Assembly (NCBI GenBank): GCA_002238945.1
Contig: MPNI01000003.1
Span: forward strand, 1 to 64,000
Length of the DNA stretch: 64,000 nucleotides
Source: Proteobacteria bacterium bin106
GTDB lineage: Bacteria; Bdellovibrionota_B; Oligoflexia; Oligoflexales; Bin106
Direction: 5' to 3'
Under the pieces are notes generated by a model. It made no database searches. It saw nothing but the letters and a program-made list of their open reading frames with translations, and was not told the DNA's origin. Positions 29,653 to 39,418 of the stretch are shown here, piece after piece. Positions within the stretch are counted from its first letter, which is position 1. Each line of letters begins with the position of its first letter. The position numbers and the translations under genes are program-made.

Positions 29653-30828
29653 ATGAACCCAACAAGCTCTACCAGCAACAGAACATTCATAACTATAGCA
29701 TCACTAGCAATGACATTTTTGCTCACAGCGATCGTTGTAAGCAGTTGTCGTGTAACAACACCTCAAGACACAATTCAAGAGCCCACCACTTCTGAACTCA
29801 ATGGCGTCAAAGATAAATTTTATCATTTCTTACTTGCTCCCAGTAGCGCTGACCCTAACCTTTACAGTTTTTATACGTGCCATGCTTGGGGTGAATTAGC
29901 TCCTATTAATCCCATAGAGGAATGTGTACTGGCATACCGCAGCAAAGACATGAGACCCTTTACCGTTCCCAAATTTGTCATTGAAAACTCAACGATCGCA
30001 AGAATTTCTTTACAAGGAAAACTCAACCGACTGCGCATGCTTGGAGAAACTCAATCGGTCATTAATGTGGCAGCACTTACTGGCATCACTTTATTTACCG
30101 TCAAACTCGCTACCAGTGCAGTAAAAATAGCCTTAGGTGTTGCTATCCTCGGCGGCATAGGTGGGGGTGCTATGATCTTTATCTCAAAAGAAGAAGCTGA
30201 AAGATGGGGACTAGACAAAGATGCTATCCGTGAGGAATTTCAAAAACGTTTTGAAGAAAGCAAGCAAGCCGTTGGCGAAACAACCAGCAAAGTCACCCAA
30301 ACCATTGCAGAGAAAATGCAAGAATCTAATCTATATCATCTCAATCAACCCTCGGCTTTGCAATTCGAAGTTTGGGGTAATACCCGCACTTCAGCAGCAA
30401 CACTCTTTCAAGACCTCATCAATGACGATCCTGATCATGTTAATGAAATAAGAGCGCGTATCCCTTATATTTTGCCGGTATTTGCTCGGCTTATGAGAAG
30501 TTCGCAATGGGCTAACAAAGACCAACTCGCCTATCACTGTCTGCCAAAAACATCTATGAACAGACGCGCTGAACTCCAATCAATGTGTTTGCCTATCAAA
30601 GAACCCTGGCCTGCTGGAACCTCTTTGCAATACAAAAGACCAGCTAACCATGCTAAACAACAATACCAAAGAACCCCAGCACATGAGCACCCCCTTCAAC
30701 AATTCACAAGAGACAATATATCACCTGATCCCAACTTTCAAGGTGATGTACCACAAGGGCAAAAACCTTTCTGTCTCCTTGGTATCTTGTGCAAAGACGA
30801 TGAAGGTAGCCAAGAAGAAACTCCTTAA
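29653..30828 (+). CDS. Lipoprotein, family A member of a three-gene cluster
   Basis: A 391-residue protein with a lipoprotein signal peptide (TAIVVSSC, Cys32) and AAGGA eight bases before the ATG. The mature N-terminal part has two Cys around YSFYTC and a motif CVLAYR. A hydrophobic glycine-rich segment (about 150-182, ILGGIGGGAMIF) is long enough to cross or insert in a membrane. A helical charged stretch (about 185-230) follows, then ILPVFARLM and YHCLPK. These motifs recur in the two following lipoproteins (31112-32083 and 32527-34065), so the three are probably distant paralogues. No known family is recognised. A terminator follows directly. Confidence 0.8.
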   Translation: MNPTSSTSNRTFITIASLAMTFLLTAIVVSSCRVTTPQDTIQEPTTSELNGVKDKFYHFLLAPSSADPNLYSFYTCHAWGELAPINPIEECVLAYRSKDMRPFTVPKFVIENSTIARISLQGKLNRLRMLGETQSVINVAALTGITLFTVKLATSAVKIALGVAILGGIGGGAMIFISKEEAERWGLDKDAIREEFQKRFEESKQAVGETTSKVTQTIAEKMQESNLYHLNQPSALQFEVWGNTRTSAATLFQDLINDDPDHVNEIRARIPYILPVFARLMRSSQWANKDQLAYHCLPKTSMNRRAELQSMCLPIKEPWPAGTSLQYKRPANHAKQQYQRTPAHEHPLQQFTRDNISPDPNFQGDVPQGQKPFCLLGILCKDDEGSQEETP

Positions 30829-30859
30829 TAAACTTTTAAAACACATATAACACACGTAT

Positions 30860-30897
30860 AACCCATCATTTGTTTACACAAATGATGGGTTTATTTT
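30860..30897 (+). terminator. Intrinsic terminator
   Basis: A perfect 14-bp stem (30860-30873 with 30878-30891), a four-base loop and then a T-rich tail, 32 bases after the stop of the lipoprotein gene. Confidence 0.93.
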
Positions 30898-31111
30898 TCA
30901 TAACAACTGCGAGTAATCAAAGATATAAACACCAGATCATATCAAAACTTATTACCATATTGGTTTTAAGTGCATTAAAATGCATTCCACCCTCTTTGAG
31001 GACTTGCGTAGCAGCCAAAAAAAACTTTACTTGCAGCTTTATAACAAGTAGTGGCATAGGCGCGCCTCAAGCAAGACACATTTCTTTATTAAGCATTTTT
31101 AGGACTCATGT

Positions 31112-32083
31112 TTATTCTTTTCGTAGATCAAACACACAATCAGACACCCCTTGATCTTGTGCATTTTGCATAGCCAATTCTTGTGGTTGATTGGCGCTGG
31201 GAAAACAAACAGAAGATACCAGCACACCTCTTGAAGTGGGAATAAAACCAATGGTTTCAAGATAAGAAGAAAAAACCATCATATGACTGCGAAAATCTTC
31301 CACTTTCACCTTTTTTTGGATATCTTCACTGATAATATCTTCAAAATCTCGAATCACCACCAGCCATTTGGCTGGTTGATGAGCAAACCAAGGAGGGATA
31401 GCATTATTAAATCTCTCATCATAACGCTCCATATTGTCTTGAGACTCTTCTTCAAGATCACTAAACGTGTGACTTAAATGCACCAACATAGCACCAGAAG
31501 TTGTAACTAACAGAGCAACACCGACACGCATTAATGCCGGAAGATTCCATACACCTCCTGAAAACCAAGCTTTCTGACCAATTAAGCGACTCAGCTGACT
31601 TGCACCATAAAGCATGGCTGCACCACCACCAAAACCCGAATAGGTGGCAAATGACTCCCGCTTTTGATAACGGATCAATTCTTCTTGCCTTTCTGCAAGA
31701 AACTTACTGTCTTCTCTAGACAGCTTCGATTTATGCAATTGCTGCATATAAAATAGTAGCGGCTTATCCACCACACCTTCTTTTTGTTTATCAGTGACAC
31801 GTATGGCATTAACACAGGTATCTTCGAGAACACGGTCACTGCCGTCTAACAAACAGCTTTCAAAACGAGAAGCACCTTTATGAGAAGATACCTCACCCAC
31901 CCTGAGAATATACGAATCACCCACCATGGCTGTTAACTGACTCTCTTTAGCGGCCTCAAATACAGGAAGCATGCGACACGCTGATAACAACACACCACAC
32001 ATCACCCACAAAACACCTCGCTGCAACCACATCCCATACTTACGATAAAACATCAAGTAAGCCATTATGTCAGGTTGTATCAT
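31112..32083 (-). CDS. Lipoprotein, family B member of the three-gene cluster
   Basis: A 323-residue protein with lipoprotein signal VMCGVLLSAC (Cys36). The mature part has FESC followed by a block ending TCVNAIR, equivalent to the CVxA-aromatic/Ile-Arg motif of its neighbours. A charged helix (LAERQEELIRYQKRES) and two hydrophobic glycine-rich segments (YSGFGGGAAMLYGAS and VGVALLVTTSGAMLV) follow, and near the C-terminus HMMVFSSYLETIG then VCFP. It lies on the opposite strand between the other two members, divergent from the 32527 gene. Met7 is an alternative start. Function unknown; it may sit in the envelope with hairpin membrane insertion. Confidence 0.78.
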   Translation of the reverse strand: MIQPDIMAYLMFYRKYGMWLQRGVLWVMCGVLLSACRMLPVFEAAKESQLTAMVGDSYILRVGEVSSHKGASRFESCLLDGSDRVLEDTCVNAIRVTDKQKEGVVDKPLLFYMQQLHKSKLSREDSKFLAERQEELIRYQKRESFATYSGFGGGAAMLYGASQLSRLIGQKAWFSGGVWNLPALMRVGVALLVTTSGAMLVHLSHTFSDLEEESQDNMERYDERFNNAIPPWFAHQPAKWLVVIRDFEDIISEDIQKKVKVEDFRSHMMVFSSYLETIGFIPTSRGVLVSSVCFPSANQPQELAMQNAQDQGVSDCVFDLRKE

Positions 32084-32526
32084 AAGTTAAGCCTACAAAA
32101 ATTCATCATATATGGGTACTTATGTGATGATGATTAAAAGAATCTTGTAATGGTTTACTGGATAAAACTGTATAAGCCCTGTATACATTGCATACTGCTC
32201 TTATATTTTTTAAAAAATCTAAGCGTTTTTATGAAAGAGTTTTCTCTCTTTTTGCAAAAATCAACAACACAAAACACAACATCTGCGCCTATCACCTCGG
32301 TCAAGCAAAACTGTCTATTAATAAAAAAAACATGATATACATTTCCTACCGCCTTTCTACAACGCCCACTTCTAAAGTAACCATGACCCTATCCGAAAGG
32401 CCAACGCATAGGAAACAAAAATCCAAGTCACACCCTACTCCACTCATATCATTTGAAAATATCATTTTAGATCACCCCATAATCACCATTCCTATCTCAT
32501 CTCTAACACACCACCTCAGACATAAC

Positions 32527-34065
32527 ATGATCTCCATGATAAAACGCCCATACCCGACATCACATTGCAGATGGCATATCATCTCAGCTCTAAGCATATC
32601 TGCTCTGCTCATGCTATCTATCCATATAAGTGGCTGTCGGAGTATGTTTCAAAAAAACCCTCAAAAGGGAGATAATGAAACACAACTCCACAACATCACC
32701 GATGGGCAGTATAGTCTTTATCTTAGCGAATATAACAAAGACAAAAGTTATGAGTTCATTGTTTGCCATACCAAAGAAGATATCACCACTACTAACAACT
32801 CTGAAAATAAAAACTCACCGAGAGTACTGCCAAAACAATGTGTGTCAGCATTTCGTTCTGCCCCCATTTTTGAAGTGTGTGAGCTATACCAAAAAAACCA
32901 AATGATATGCTCGCAAACCAAAGAACTCCAGAATTTTTGTACCAACTACACCAAAGACTCAAGCATCACCCCACCCTTAGGCTTAGATCCAAGTGATTGT
33001 CCTTTACTAGCTTCTTATAACGTTCTTGATCAATGTCAAACCATGACATCTTCTCTGGAAAATACCTGCCAAAACCTGCAACAACATGAAGAAGCTTGCA
33101 CACAATCCAACTCTCCTTATTCAGAAAGCTGTAGCCAACTCACAGATGTCTCAAAACAACGCACCCCCTTTGTGTTGTATGATCTGTCTTTAAGTGCTGG
33201 AAATAATTTTGTTTTACAAAAACAACTCGAACACGAGAAATTTCTCGTCTATAAACATAATCGTAATTTTCAACGCTGGGAAGCTTTTATAACCGGGGCA
33301 AGCTTTAGCATGTTCTCAACAGAAATGTTTCGCTCTTTAAAAAAGATCATGCCAGCCGGAAGCCTCTTTACACAAGGACCAAAGATTTTCTTTGGCCGCG
33401 GAGGACGTGCCAATCTAAGCAATATACTAGCTATATCAGGACAATTTACCGGCTTTTCCCTACTAGAAGGCAGTAGTATTCAACAACTATTCAGCTACTA
33501 TGGATACACTGAGGCTGGAGCCTGTATGCTCTCTAAGATGCAACAAATTCCCATGCCTATCACCGAAAGAAACTCCTCTTTTGCTGGAGCACTTAAACGC
33601 GCTGCTATACCTTTTGTAGCAGGAAGCACCATGGCCTCCATTGTGGCAAAAGCCACCCATAAGCTCCATCCTGCTATTAATATCGGAGCCATCACAGCAG
33701 TACCTTTTGTTGCAGCTATCCTCTCAAAACATAGCTCTCAAAATAGCTCTCAAAATACAGCCCCTGCAGAAGTGATGGCATTATACAAAAATATCACCAC
33801 ACCCACAGAAGATATCACTGATAGTTCTTCAAGACCCTCCAAGGTGAGTAGCATAGAAAACATCCTACCCGTACTAGCAAGAAGTATGCTAGTTACCGGC
33901 AAAACATCTCTTACTGGCCTTGATGAATACTGTATGCCTAAAAAGGAAGGAGATAACTACACAGCTTCTTGCAAACCTGTTTTTGATGCAACAAAGCAAG
34001 AAATTGTGCCCAGTGGCAACCAAGAACTTATGACTTCTGTTGATGCATCCATCGACTGCTCATAA
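32527..34065 (+). CDS. Lipoprotein, family C member, Cys-rich
   Basis: The open frame begins at 32188, but the ATG at 32527 places a lipoprotein signal (ALLMLSIHISGC, Cys37) at the N-terminus, so I take 512 residues as the product. The first 180 mature residues hold more than a dozen Cys, likely disulfide bonded, including FIVC and the shared motif QCVSAFR. Hydrophobic, Gly/Ala-rich segments follow (about residues 255-440), and near the end ILPVLARSM and EYCMPKK match the family A lipoprotein. A SSQN duplication occurs around residue 415. If the longer start at 32188 is used, over 100 residues precede the signal, which would be odd. No known family. Confidence 0.75.
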   Translation: MISMIKRPYPTSHCRWHIISALSISALLMLSIHISGCRSMFQKNPQKGDNETQLHNITDGQYSLYLSEYNKDKSYEFIVCHTKEDITTTNNSENKNSPRVLPKQCVSAFRSAPIFEVCELYQKNQMICSQTKELQNFCTNYTKDSSITPPLGLDPSDCPLLASYNVLDQCQTMTSSLENTCQNLQQHEEACTQSNSPYSESCSQLTDVSKQRTPFVLYDLSLSAGNNFVLQKQLEHEKFLVYKHNRNFQRWEAFITGASFSMFSTEMFRSLKKIMPAGSLFTQGPKIFFGRGGRANLSNILAISGQFTGFSLLEGSSIQQLFSYYGYTEAGACMLSKMQQIPMPITERNSSFAGALKRAAIPFVAGSTMASIVAKATHKLHPAINIGAITAVPFVAAILSKHSSQNSSQNTAPAEVMALYKNITTPTEDITDSSSRPSKVSSIENILPVLARSMLVTGKTSLTGLDEYCMPKKEGDNYTASCKPVFDATKQEIVPSGNQELMTSVDASIDCS

Positions 34066-34110
34066 GCCACACTTAGAAAAAGAAAATAACCCCACAATTC
34101 AGCTTATTTA

Positions 34111-34160
34111 TATGCTCGTATATGCTCGTATATGCTCGTATATGCTCGTATATGCTCGTT
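34111..34160. repeat. 10-bp tandem array, five copies
   Basis: The unit tatgctcgta occurs four times perfectly, then once with a last-base change, and ends exactly on the greA stop codon. It lies between the convergent lipoprotein gene and greA, where a terminator would be expected; none was found. Confidence 0.96.
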
Positions 34161-34632
34161 AATGATAACTGATCTCTAAAATCACGTACTCTTTACCACC
34201 AGATGGTGAATCCACATAAACAAGATCATCTACCTTTTTACCAAGCAGAGCTCGTGCTATAGGAGAACTCAAAGAAATCTTATTATCTTCAATCTTTGAT
34301 TCAGGATCTCCCACGATACAATACTTTTTTTCTTCACCACTTTCCTCATCACTCACCTTCACCCAAGCTCCAAACTTGACAATATTAGGTTTTTCGTCAG
34401 AAAAATCAATAACCTGCCCACGTGATAATTTATCATCAAGATCACGAATACGTGCCTCAATAAATTGCTGCTTTTCTCGAGCTGAATGATACTCCATATT
34501 TTCTTTAAGATCCCCGTGGGCTCGAGCCTCTGCAATTTGCTCAATAATCTTAGGACGATCTACTCGCTTAAGATGCTCAAGCTCTTTTTGCAATTCCTCA
34601 AAGCCCGCTTTGGTAAATGGAATAATATCCAT
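34159..34632 (-). CDS. greA: Transcription elongation factor GreA
   Basis: A 157-residue factor that rescues backtracked RNA polymerase by stimulating transcript cleavage. The N-terminal coiled coil carries the conserved block GDLKENMEYHSAREKQ with the acidic tip, and the C-terminal FKBP-like domain ends with SPIARALLGKKVDD. The ATG at 34632 has GGAGG eight bases upstream and gives the canonical length; an upstream ATG would add ten residues and lacks a site. It stands alone, with tyrS further upstream on the same strand. Confidence 0.97.
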   Translation of the reverse strand: MDIIPFTKAGFEELQKELEHLKRVDRPKIIEQIAEARAHGDLKENMEYHSAREKQQFIEARIRDLDDKLSRGQVIDFSDEKPNIVKFGAWVKVSDEESGEEKKYCIVGDPESKIEDNKISLSSPIARALLGKKVDDLVYVDSPSGGKEYVILEISYH

Positions 34633-35117
34633 TTTCTTATCCTCCACAACATGTACACACACTTATCTTACTGCTTATCTTACTGCTTATTCTCATTAGT
34701 AGCTTTATAGAAACCCTATAAGCAGAGATGATCCATCTCAGTAGCTATCATAGACAAGCACCCACCAAAACGTTCTCTGTTTTTCGGTTTACTTCCTAGC
34801 TCGCTTCCTAGCTTCTACCTCAGCTAATACACTTACACTTACACTTACACTTCTCGGATCTGACATCTTTTGGCTAATGTTTTGTTGCACTCGGCTCTTG
34901 TTCTACTTGTTTATGTTCTACTTGTTTATGTTCTACTTGTTTATGTTCTACTTGTTTATATTCTACTTACTTCTTCTTGCTTCTACGTGCACTCTTTTGA
35001 GGCTATGTCAGCGTAAGCCTCATTTCAAGTGTACACCACATAAGGACAAACCCAATAGGATAGATCCGTTCCCATACAACAAGACAGGCAAACAGAAATC
35101 GCAATCACCCTAAGAGA
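34633..35117. other. Intergenic region with 15-bp repeats
   Basis: About 485 bases between tyrS and greA on the minus strand. A 15-bp array occupies 34901-34970 and a short ttacac array lies near 34830. The plus-strand frame through the array (Phe/Tyr/Leu repeats) is an artefact of the repeat. No terminator or RNA gene is clear. Confidence 0.55.
34901..34970. repeat. 15-bp tandem array, four copies plus a partial one
   Basis: The unit ttctacttgtttatg occurs three times perfectly, then once with one change, then as a partial fifth copy. It is non-coding, upstream of greA. Confidence 0.95.
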
Positions 35118-36491
35118 TTATTTGCACTTCAAAAGATAAAAGCTCTTCTTGCCTTTTTTTAACCATAAACCCTCTGCACACAAAACAGATCGCTTCACAG
35201 CCAAATAAGGATCCTTGCATACCTTTCCTTCTAACTGAATACCACCTTGCTCAAACAAGCGCCTTGCCTCTTTCTTACTTGATACAACATCAGCTAAAAC
35301 CATGATGTCTTGAAGGGGTTTCTGTGGGTCTGTGCTCGACTCTTCATTTTGCCAAGAAATCCATGTGGGATCCATAGCCTTCTTAAGGGCATCGTTAGAC
35401 AATAAATCACCTGTAGACTTTGAGGAGTTATCATCTTCGGCAGTGTCTTTTACACAAGATGACACTTGAGCAGGATCCTGCATAGAGAAATGAGCTGCAG
35501 CTACAGCTGATGAGCCTTTTTGAAAAAGCGCTGTCACCACATCTCGCACTTTAACAGCCTCATCTTTGCCATGAACAAAGGCTGTGATCTCATAGGCAAG
35601 AACATTCTTAGCTTCACTCCAATCTTGCACATGGTTTGTATCTGTTAAGCGCTGAGTCCAATAGTTATCATCCACATCCGTAAGCATACGCATACACGGC
35701 AACACATCAGCATCATCAAGGTTGCGCCAATACTGAAAGAAACTCAAAGGAGAGGTTTTTTCAGGATCAAGCCACACCACTCCATCTTCTGTTTTACCCA
35801 TCTTTTTACCACTACTGCTAATAAGCAGTGGCACGGTCAAAGCATAAACCTGATGACGCGATATCCTCCTCACAAGATCCACACCAGATAACATATGAGA
35901 CCACTGATCATCACCTCCGATCTGCACACTCACCCCATGATTCTCAAACAGATGATAAAAATCATAACTTTGCAACAACATATAATTAAACTCAAGGAAA
36001 GAGAGTCCCTCATGAAGTCTTTGCTTAAAGCATTCTGCTGTCAGCATCCGATTCACCGAAAAATGCTTGCCAATATCACGAATAAACTCCAAATACTTCA
36101 AATCCATAAGCCACTGAGCATTATCTACAAACATGCCTTTTTGAGGATCTTGTACGTCAATATACTGACTCATCTGTTTTTTCAAAGAAACAAGATGATC
36201 AGCAATGGTTTTGTGACTCATCATAGAACGCATTTTTGTTTTTCCCGAAGGATCACCAATCAGTGAGGTTGCACCTCCCAAAACCACCACAATGCGATGC
36301 CCTAAGCTTTGCAAATGTAAAGCTGCTCTGATCAACACAAGATGTCCCACATGCATACTCTCCGCAGTGGGATCTATACCAAAATACACACTACGCTGGC
36401 TCGAAAGAAAGTGCTCTCCCAACTCCTGAGGATGAACACTTTGAGCCAAAAGCCCTCTCTTTTGTAATCCTACAAGTGGGTTCATATCCAA
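35118..36491 (-). CDS. tyrS: Tyrosyl-tRNA synthetase
   Basis: A 457-residue class I synthetase that charges tRNA-Tyr. The HIGH-type signature is HVGH (47-50), the KMSKS-type signature is KKMGKT (229-234), and the tyrosine-binding block is GGDDQW (192-197). The C-terminal S4 RNA-binding domain (VLADVVSSKKEARRLFEQ) is present. An extra Ser/Asp-rich stretch at about 350-375 makes it longer than the usual 420. A TTG at 36491 with AGGAGG nine bases upstream is the likely start; the ATG two codons later is 15 bases away from that site. Confidence 0.97.
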   Translation of the reverse strand: MDMNPLVGLQKRGLLAQSVHPQELGEHFLSSQRSVYFGIDPTAESMHVGHLVLIRAALHLQSLGHRIVVVLGGATSLIGDPSGKTKMRSMMSHKTIADHLVSLKKQMSQYIDVQDPQKGMFVDNAQWLMDLKYLEFIRDIGKHFSVNRMLTAECFKQRLHEGLSFLEFNYMLLQSYDFYHLFENHGVSVQIGGDDQWSHMLSGVDLVRRISRHQVYALTVPLLISSSGKKMGKTEDGVVWLDPEKTSPLSFFQYWRNLDDADVLPCMRMLTDVDDNYWTQRLTDTNHVQDWSEAKNVLAYEITAFVHGKDEAVKVRDVVTALFQKGSSAVAAAHFSMQDPAQVSSCVKDTAEDDNSSKSTGDLLSNDALKKAMDPTWISWQNEESSTDPQKPLQDIMVLADVVSSKKEARRLFEQGGIQLEGKVCKDPYLAVKRSVLCAEGLWLKKGKKSFYLLKCK

Positions 36492-36884
36492 TGGATTATT
36501 CCTCCTGGCAAAACATACTCTCCCATATGATCCATCCGCAAAAATCCCTTAACCACTTCAGACCAAACAAACATGACTATATCATGTGCTCACCATGATC
36601 ATAGCAAACAACCACTATGGCTGTTGCACCACCATCACCAGATAGAAAGGATGTGTGTTGCAACAAAAACTTTCAAAATCGAAGAAACATTCAGCTATAT
36701 CTTAAGACTCATCAGCTTTATAGCTAAATATCATCTCCAAAAGATATCCATCTCATCATAAAAAACAGCTTCCCTTCCACCCAAAACACACATCTCTCAA
36801 TAAAGCACAAGCAATTGCCGATAATAGCCCAGGCATCAATAGGTTTTTTAAAAATGATAGAACAACCAAGGAAGGCATACATTA
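36492..36884. other. Intergenic region between divergent genes
   Basis: About 390 bases between tyrS and the first paralogous lipoprotein. An AAGGAAGG lies upstream of the lipoprotein start. No hairpin, repeat or RNA gene was recognised. Confidence 0.5.
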
Positions 36885-37838
36885 ATGAACATTAAGATAG
36901 GTACACAATGTCTATTACACTCCCCATACCTACAAGCAATCTTGACTTTACTACTTGGTTGCAATCTCCTTTTTGTTGGCTGCCATAAAACCACACCGAG
37001 CCGTAAACAAGAAGCTGCTCCTCTTGCCACAAGCAATCCTGATGCAAAGGAAGCAGCGAAGAAGCGTGCTGCTGATGCTGTTGCTGATGCTGTGCAAGAA
37101 TCAGGCGAAACAGAAGAAGAGTCAGATGATATTAAACTTCCGACTATGCCAGACGGACTCGGAACAAACGAAGAGGATAAGACGGCAGGAGGAGAGGAAA
37201 CAAAAAAAGGAGAGACAAGAGAATCAACCGAAACAGAAATTTCAAAAAACGCCCCTTGTTTAGGCACCGATGATGGTGAATTAAAGAGTTTTACTACATC
37301 TTTTGTCCCTAAACAAGGCGGGCTTTTCTTTTTCGGTTATGGTGATGACACAACATGTGTTACCAAGATTAAGCATATGGTCATTAGTGTCAGAATCAAA
37401 GAAGCATCAGGAAATTTTCGTAACTCTGCTAATATAAATATCCAAAACCTGGTATTAATTAGAAATAACACACAACCTAATAGCTATTTTTATATTACAG
37501 CCGCAGCCAACCCTCTTAAACACAATGGTGATCTCGAAAAGAAATTACAACTAGCCATCAAACATGACCCAGATAGCGTAGAAATGCTTTTTATATTAGT
37601 TATAGAACATCCAACAACAAAAAACCTATTACGAAAAACAATTATGCCTGTCCTTGATAACGCCGGTGTTCGAATTCTTGCTAAAATGGCTAGATATAAC
37701 GTTTTTGAAGAATTTTCAGATGAACAACGATCTGCGTTAAACACACATACAGTCGGAATGAATATTATCAAGGATGAAAAAGAAAAAGAAATTTTGAAAC
37801 GTTTTGCTAGAACATTCATTGAAGCTCTCAACGAATAA
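36885..37838 (+). CDS. Lipoprotein, first of a tandem paralogous pair
   Basis: A 317-residue protein with a lipoprotein signal that offers two adjacent lipoboxes (LLLGC, Cys26, and LFVGC, Cys33). Residues about 40-125 are an Ala/Glu/Thr-rich disordered linker. Residues about 126-317 form a domain shared with the next gene: an initial Cys, GYGDDTTCV, two beta-rich stretches with VISVRI and INIQNLVL, LKHNGDLE, MARYNVFEEF and a C-terminal helix ending FIEALNE. The two cysteines could form a disulfide. Codon use is more AT-rich than in the housekeeping genes. No known family. Confidence 0.82.
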   Translation: MNIKIGTQCLLHSPYLQAILTLLLGCNLLFVGCHKTTPSRKQEAAPLATSNPDAKEAAKKRAADAVADAVQESGETEEESDDIKLPTMPDGLGTNEEDKTAGGEETKKGETRESTETEISKNAPCLGTDDGELKSFTTSFVPKQGGLFFFGYGDDTTCVTKIKHMVISVRIKEASGNFRNSANINIQNLVLIRNNTQPNSYFYITAAANPLKHNGDLEKKLQLAIKHDPDSVEMLFILVIEHPTTKNLLRKTIMPVLDNAGVRILAKMARYNVFEEFSDEQRSALNTHTVGMNIIKDEKEKEILKRFARTFIEALNE

Positions 37839-38506
37839 TAAAACGGATATATATAGCCAACTATTCAGAGTTTTTTATTACATTCCTTTATTGATTAAAG
37901 CTCAGATAAAATCCTCACTATAATTTTGAGTTCAATCAATGCACTACTGCCACTACCAACCAGACAACTAATATATTATCGTAAAAATCCATAAACAAAA
38001 ATAACCTGGTACATGAACACTACAGATCAAATAAACAGGATTTTTTATTATACTTACTTGATTACATCTCATCATTCTTAACCGACCACAAGCAAGGTTC
38101 TTGCATAAGCCATTAATCTCATAGAAATAGCCACCATTAGCTTTCTTGCAGAGCATAGCTTTATACATTTTCCTGATATGCATTCAGCTATGTAACACAC
38201 CTCATGTGCAGAAAACATTAGAAAAGCCTAAAAATGGCTTCACTTCCACGTAAAATAGCTGAGCCTTAATAAACCACAAAACTCTGCCGATAAGAAAGGT
38301 TATGCTACTAATATATTTTATATAATTATTATATAACTGTCATGTTTCTTTTGTGTATTTGACAACAGATTTTCCTAAGCTAAATGAGACCCACAAATCA
38401 ATATTGGATCAAACCACAGGAAAGCAAAATCATGCCAGCTAACGACCTTTTATTTCAATGATAGAAAACATCTACAACAAACAGAAATGAGTCATGTAAG
38501 CATTAT
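37839..38506. other. Intergenic region between paralogous lipoprotein genes
   Basis: About 670 AT-rich bases. A minus-strand frame of 71 codons (37968-38183) has no ribosome site and no recognisable protein features. An AT palindrome-like stretch lies around 38313-38332. No terminator is seen after the first gene. The promoter of the second is probably here. Confidence 0.5.
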
Positions 38507-39418
38507 ATGATAGATATTCGCGAACACTATAAGATGATGATAAAAATGACATTAAGAGTAAGATATATATGCCTGACTTTCAAATTGATATTTTTGAGCA
38601 TATTTCTTATTGGCTGTGACAACAGCTTTCAAAGAGATCAAAACGTTCTTGCTCAAGCAAATAAATCTCTAGATGAAGCCAATAAAAAAGCAGATGCTGA
38701 TGTTCTCGACAAAAAAGCCAATAAAGACAGTAGTCAACCTGCAATTAATCAACCTGCAATTGCAGAATATACCGCACCACTACCCACAACACCTCGAGCT
38801 AGCACAACTGGCACACACAGTCCATTGACTTCTAGGGGTAAATGCATTACTTACGATAACAATGAAGAAAAGTCTTTTATGCTGACTTTTCAATCCAAGA
38901 AAGAATACGGTGCTTTCCATTTCTATAATTTTGGTAATGATACAGAATGTGTAACAAACTACACGGATATAACCATCAGCATTAGATATAGAGCCTCAGC
39001 TAGCGCAGATCAAGACACGGCTTCCAGTATAACTTTGCAAAATATAACCTTACTCAGAGGTGAAGAGGGCAAGGTAGGTGAGTTATACTTTGCTCACCCG
39101 GATCTTAAACACAATGGTAAATTTGAACTCGAATTAATGAAAGCTGCAAAAGCAATCCCGGATAGTGCGCATTTTTACTTTTTTATGAAAAAAATAGACA
39201 GTTCAGGACAATCTGTTAGGTCATTTTTTGCGCTTAACAATGAAGCACTTCGACTTTTCACTAAGCTAGCTAGATATAATGTTTTTGAGACATTTACAGC
39301 CAGCCAAAGAGCTGAACTACAAGACCCTAAGAAAAAATACAGCGTAATCAAAGACAAATCAGAACTGAAATTTTTTAAGAAATTTACACAACAATTTGTC
39401 GAAATGCTTAACGAATAA
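38507..39418 (+). CDS. Lipoprotein, second of a tandem paralogous pair
   Basis: A 303-residue protein with lipoprotein signal LSIFLIGC (Cys37; Met10, Met11 or Met14 would also be acceptable starts). A disordered linker (about 40-115) contains an in-frame duplication of INQPA. The C-terminal domain matches that of the preceding lipoprotein: FGNDTECV, ISIRYRA, ITLQNITLL, LKHNGKFELEL, LARYNVFETFTASQRAEL and a final helix ending FVEMLNE. The linkers are unrelated while the domains are clearly homologous, so this is a tandem gene duplication followed by linker divergence. Function unknown; envelope location expected. Confidence 0.82.
   Translation: MIDIREHYKMMIKMTLRVRYICLTFKLIFLSIFLIGCDNSFQRDQNVLAQANKSLDEANKKADADVLDKKANKDSSQPAINQPAIAEYTAPLPTTPRASTTGTHSPLTSRGKCITYDNNEEKSFMLTFQSKKEYGAFHFYNFGNDTECVTNYTDITISIRYRASASADQDTASSITLQNITLLRGEEGKVGELYFAHPDLKHNGKFELELMKAAKAIPDSAHFYFFMKKIDSSGQSVRSFFALNNEALRLFTKLARYNVFETFTASQRAELQDPKKKYSVIKDKSELKFFKKFTQQFVEMLNE

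Noticed and set aside
34877..35113. Small Phe/Tyr/Leu-rich membrane protein
   Set aside because: The hydrophobic repeats are just the translation of the 15-bp non-coding array; no ribosome site.
37968..38183. Minus-strand 71-codon ORF between paired lipoproteins
   Set aside because: No ribosome site and no recognisable protein feature; could not be supported.
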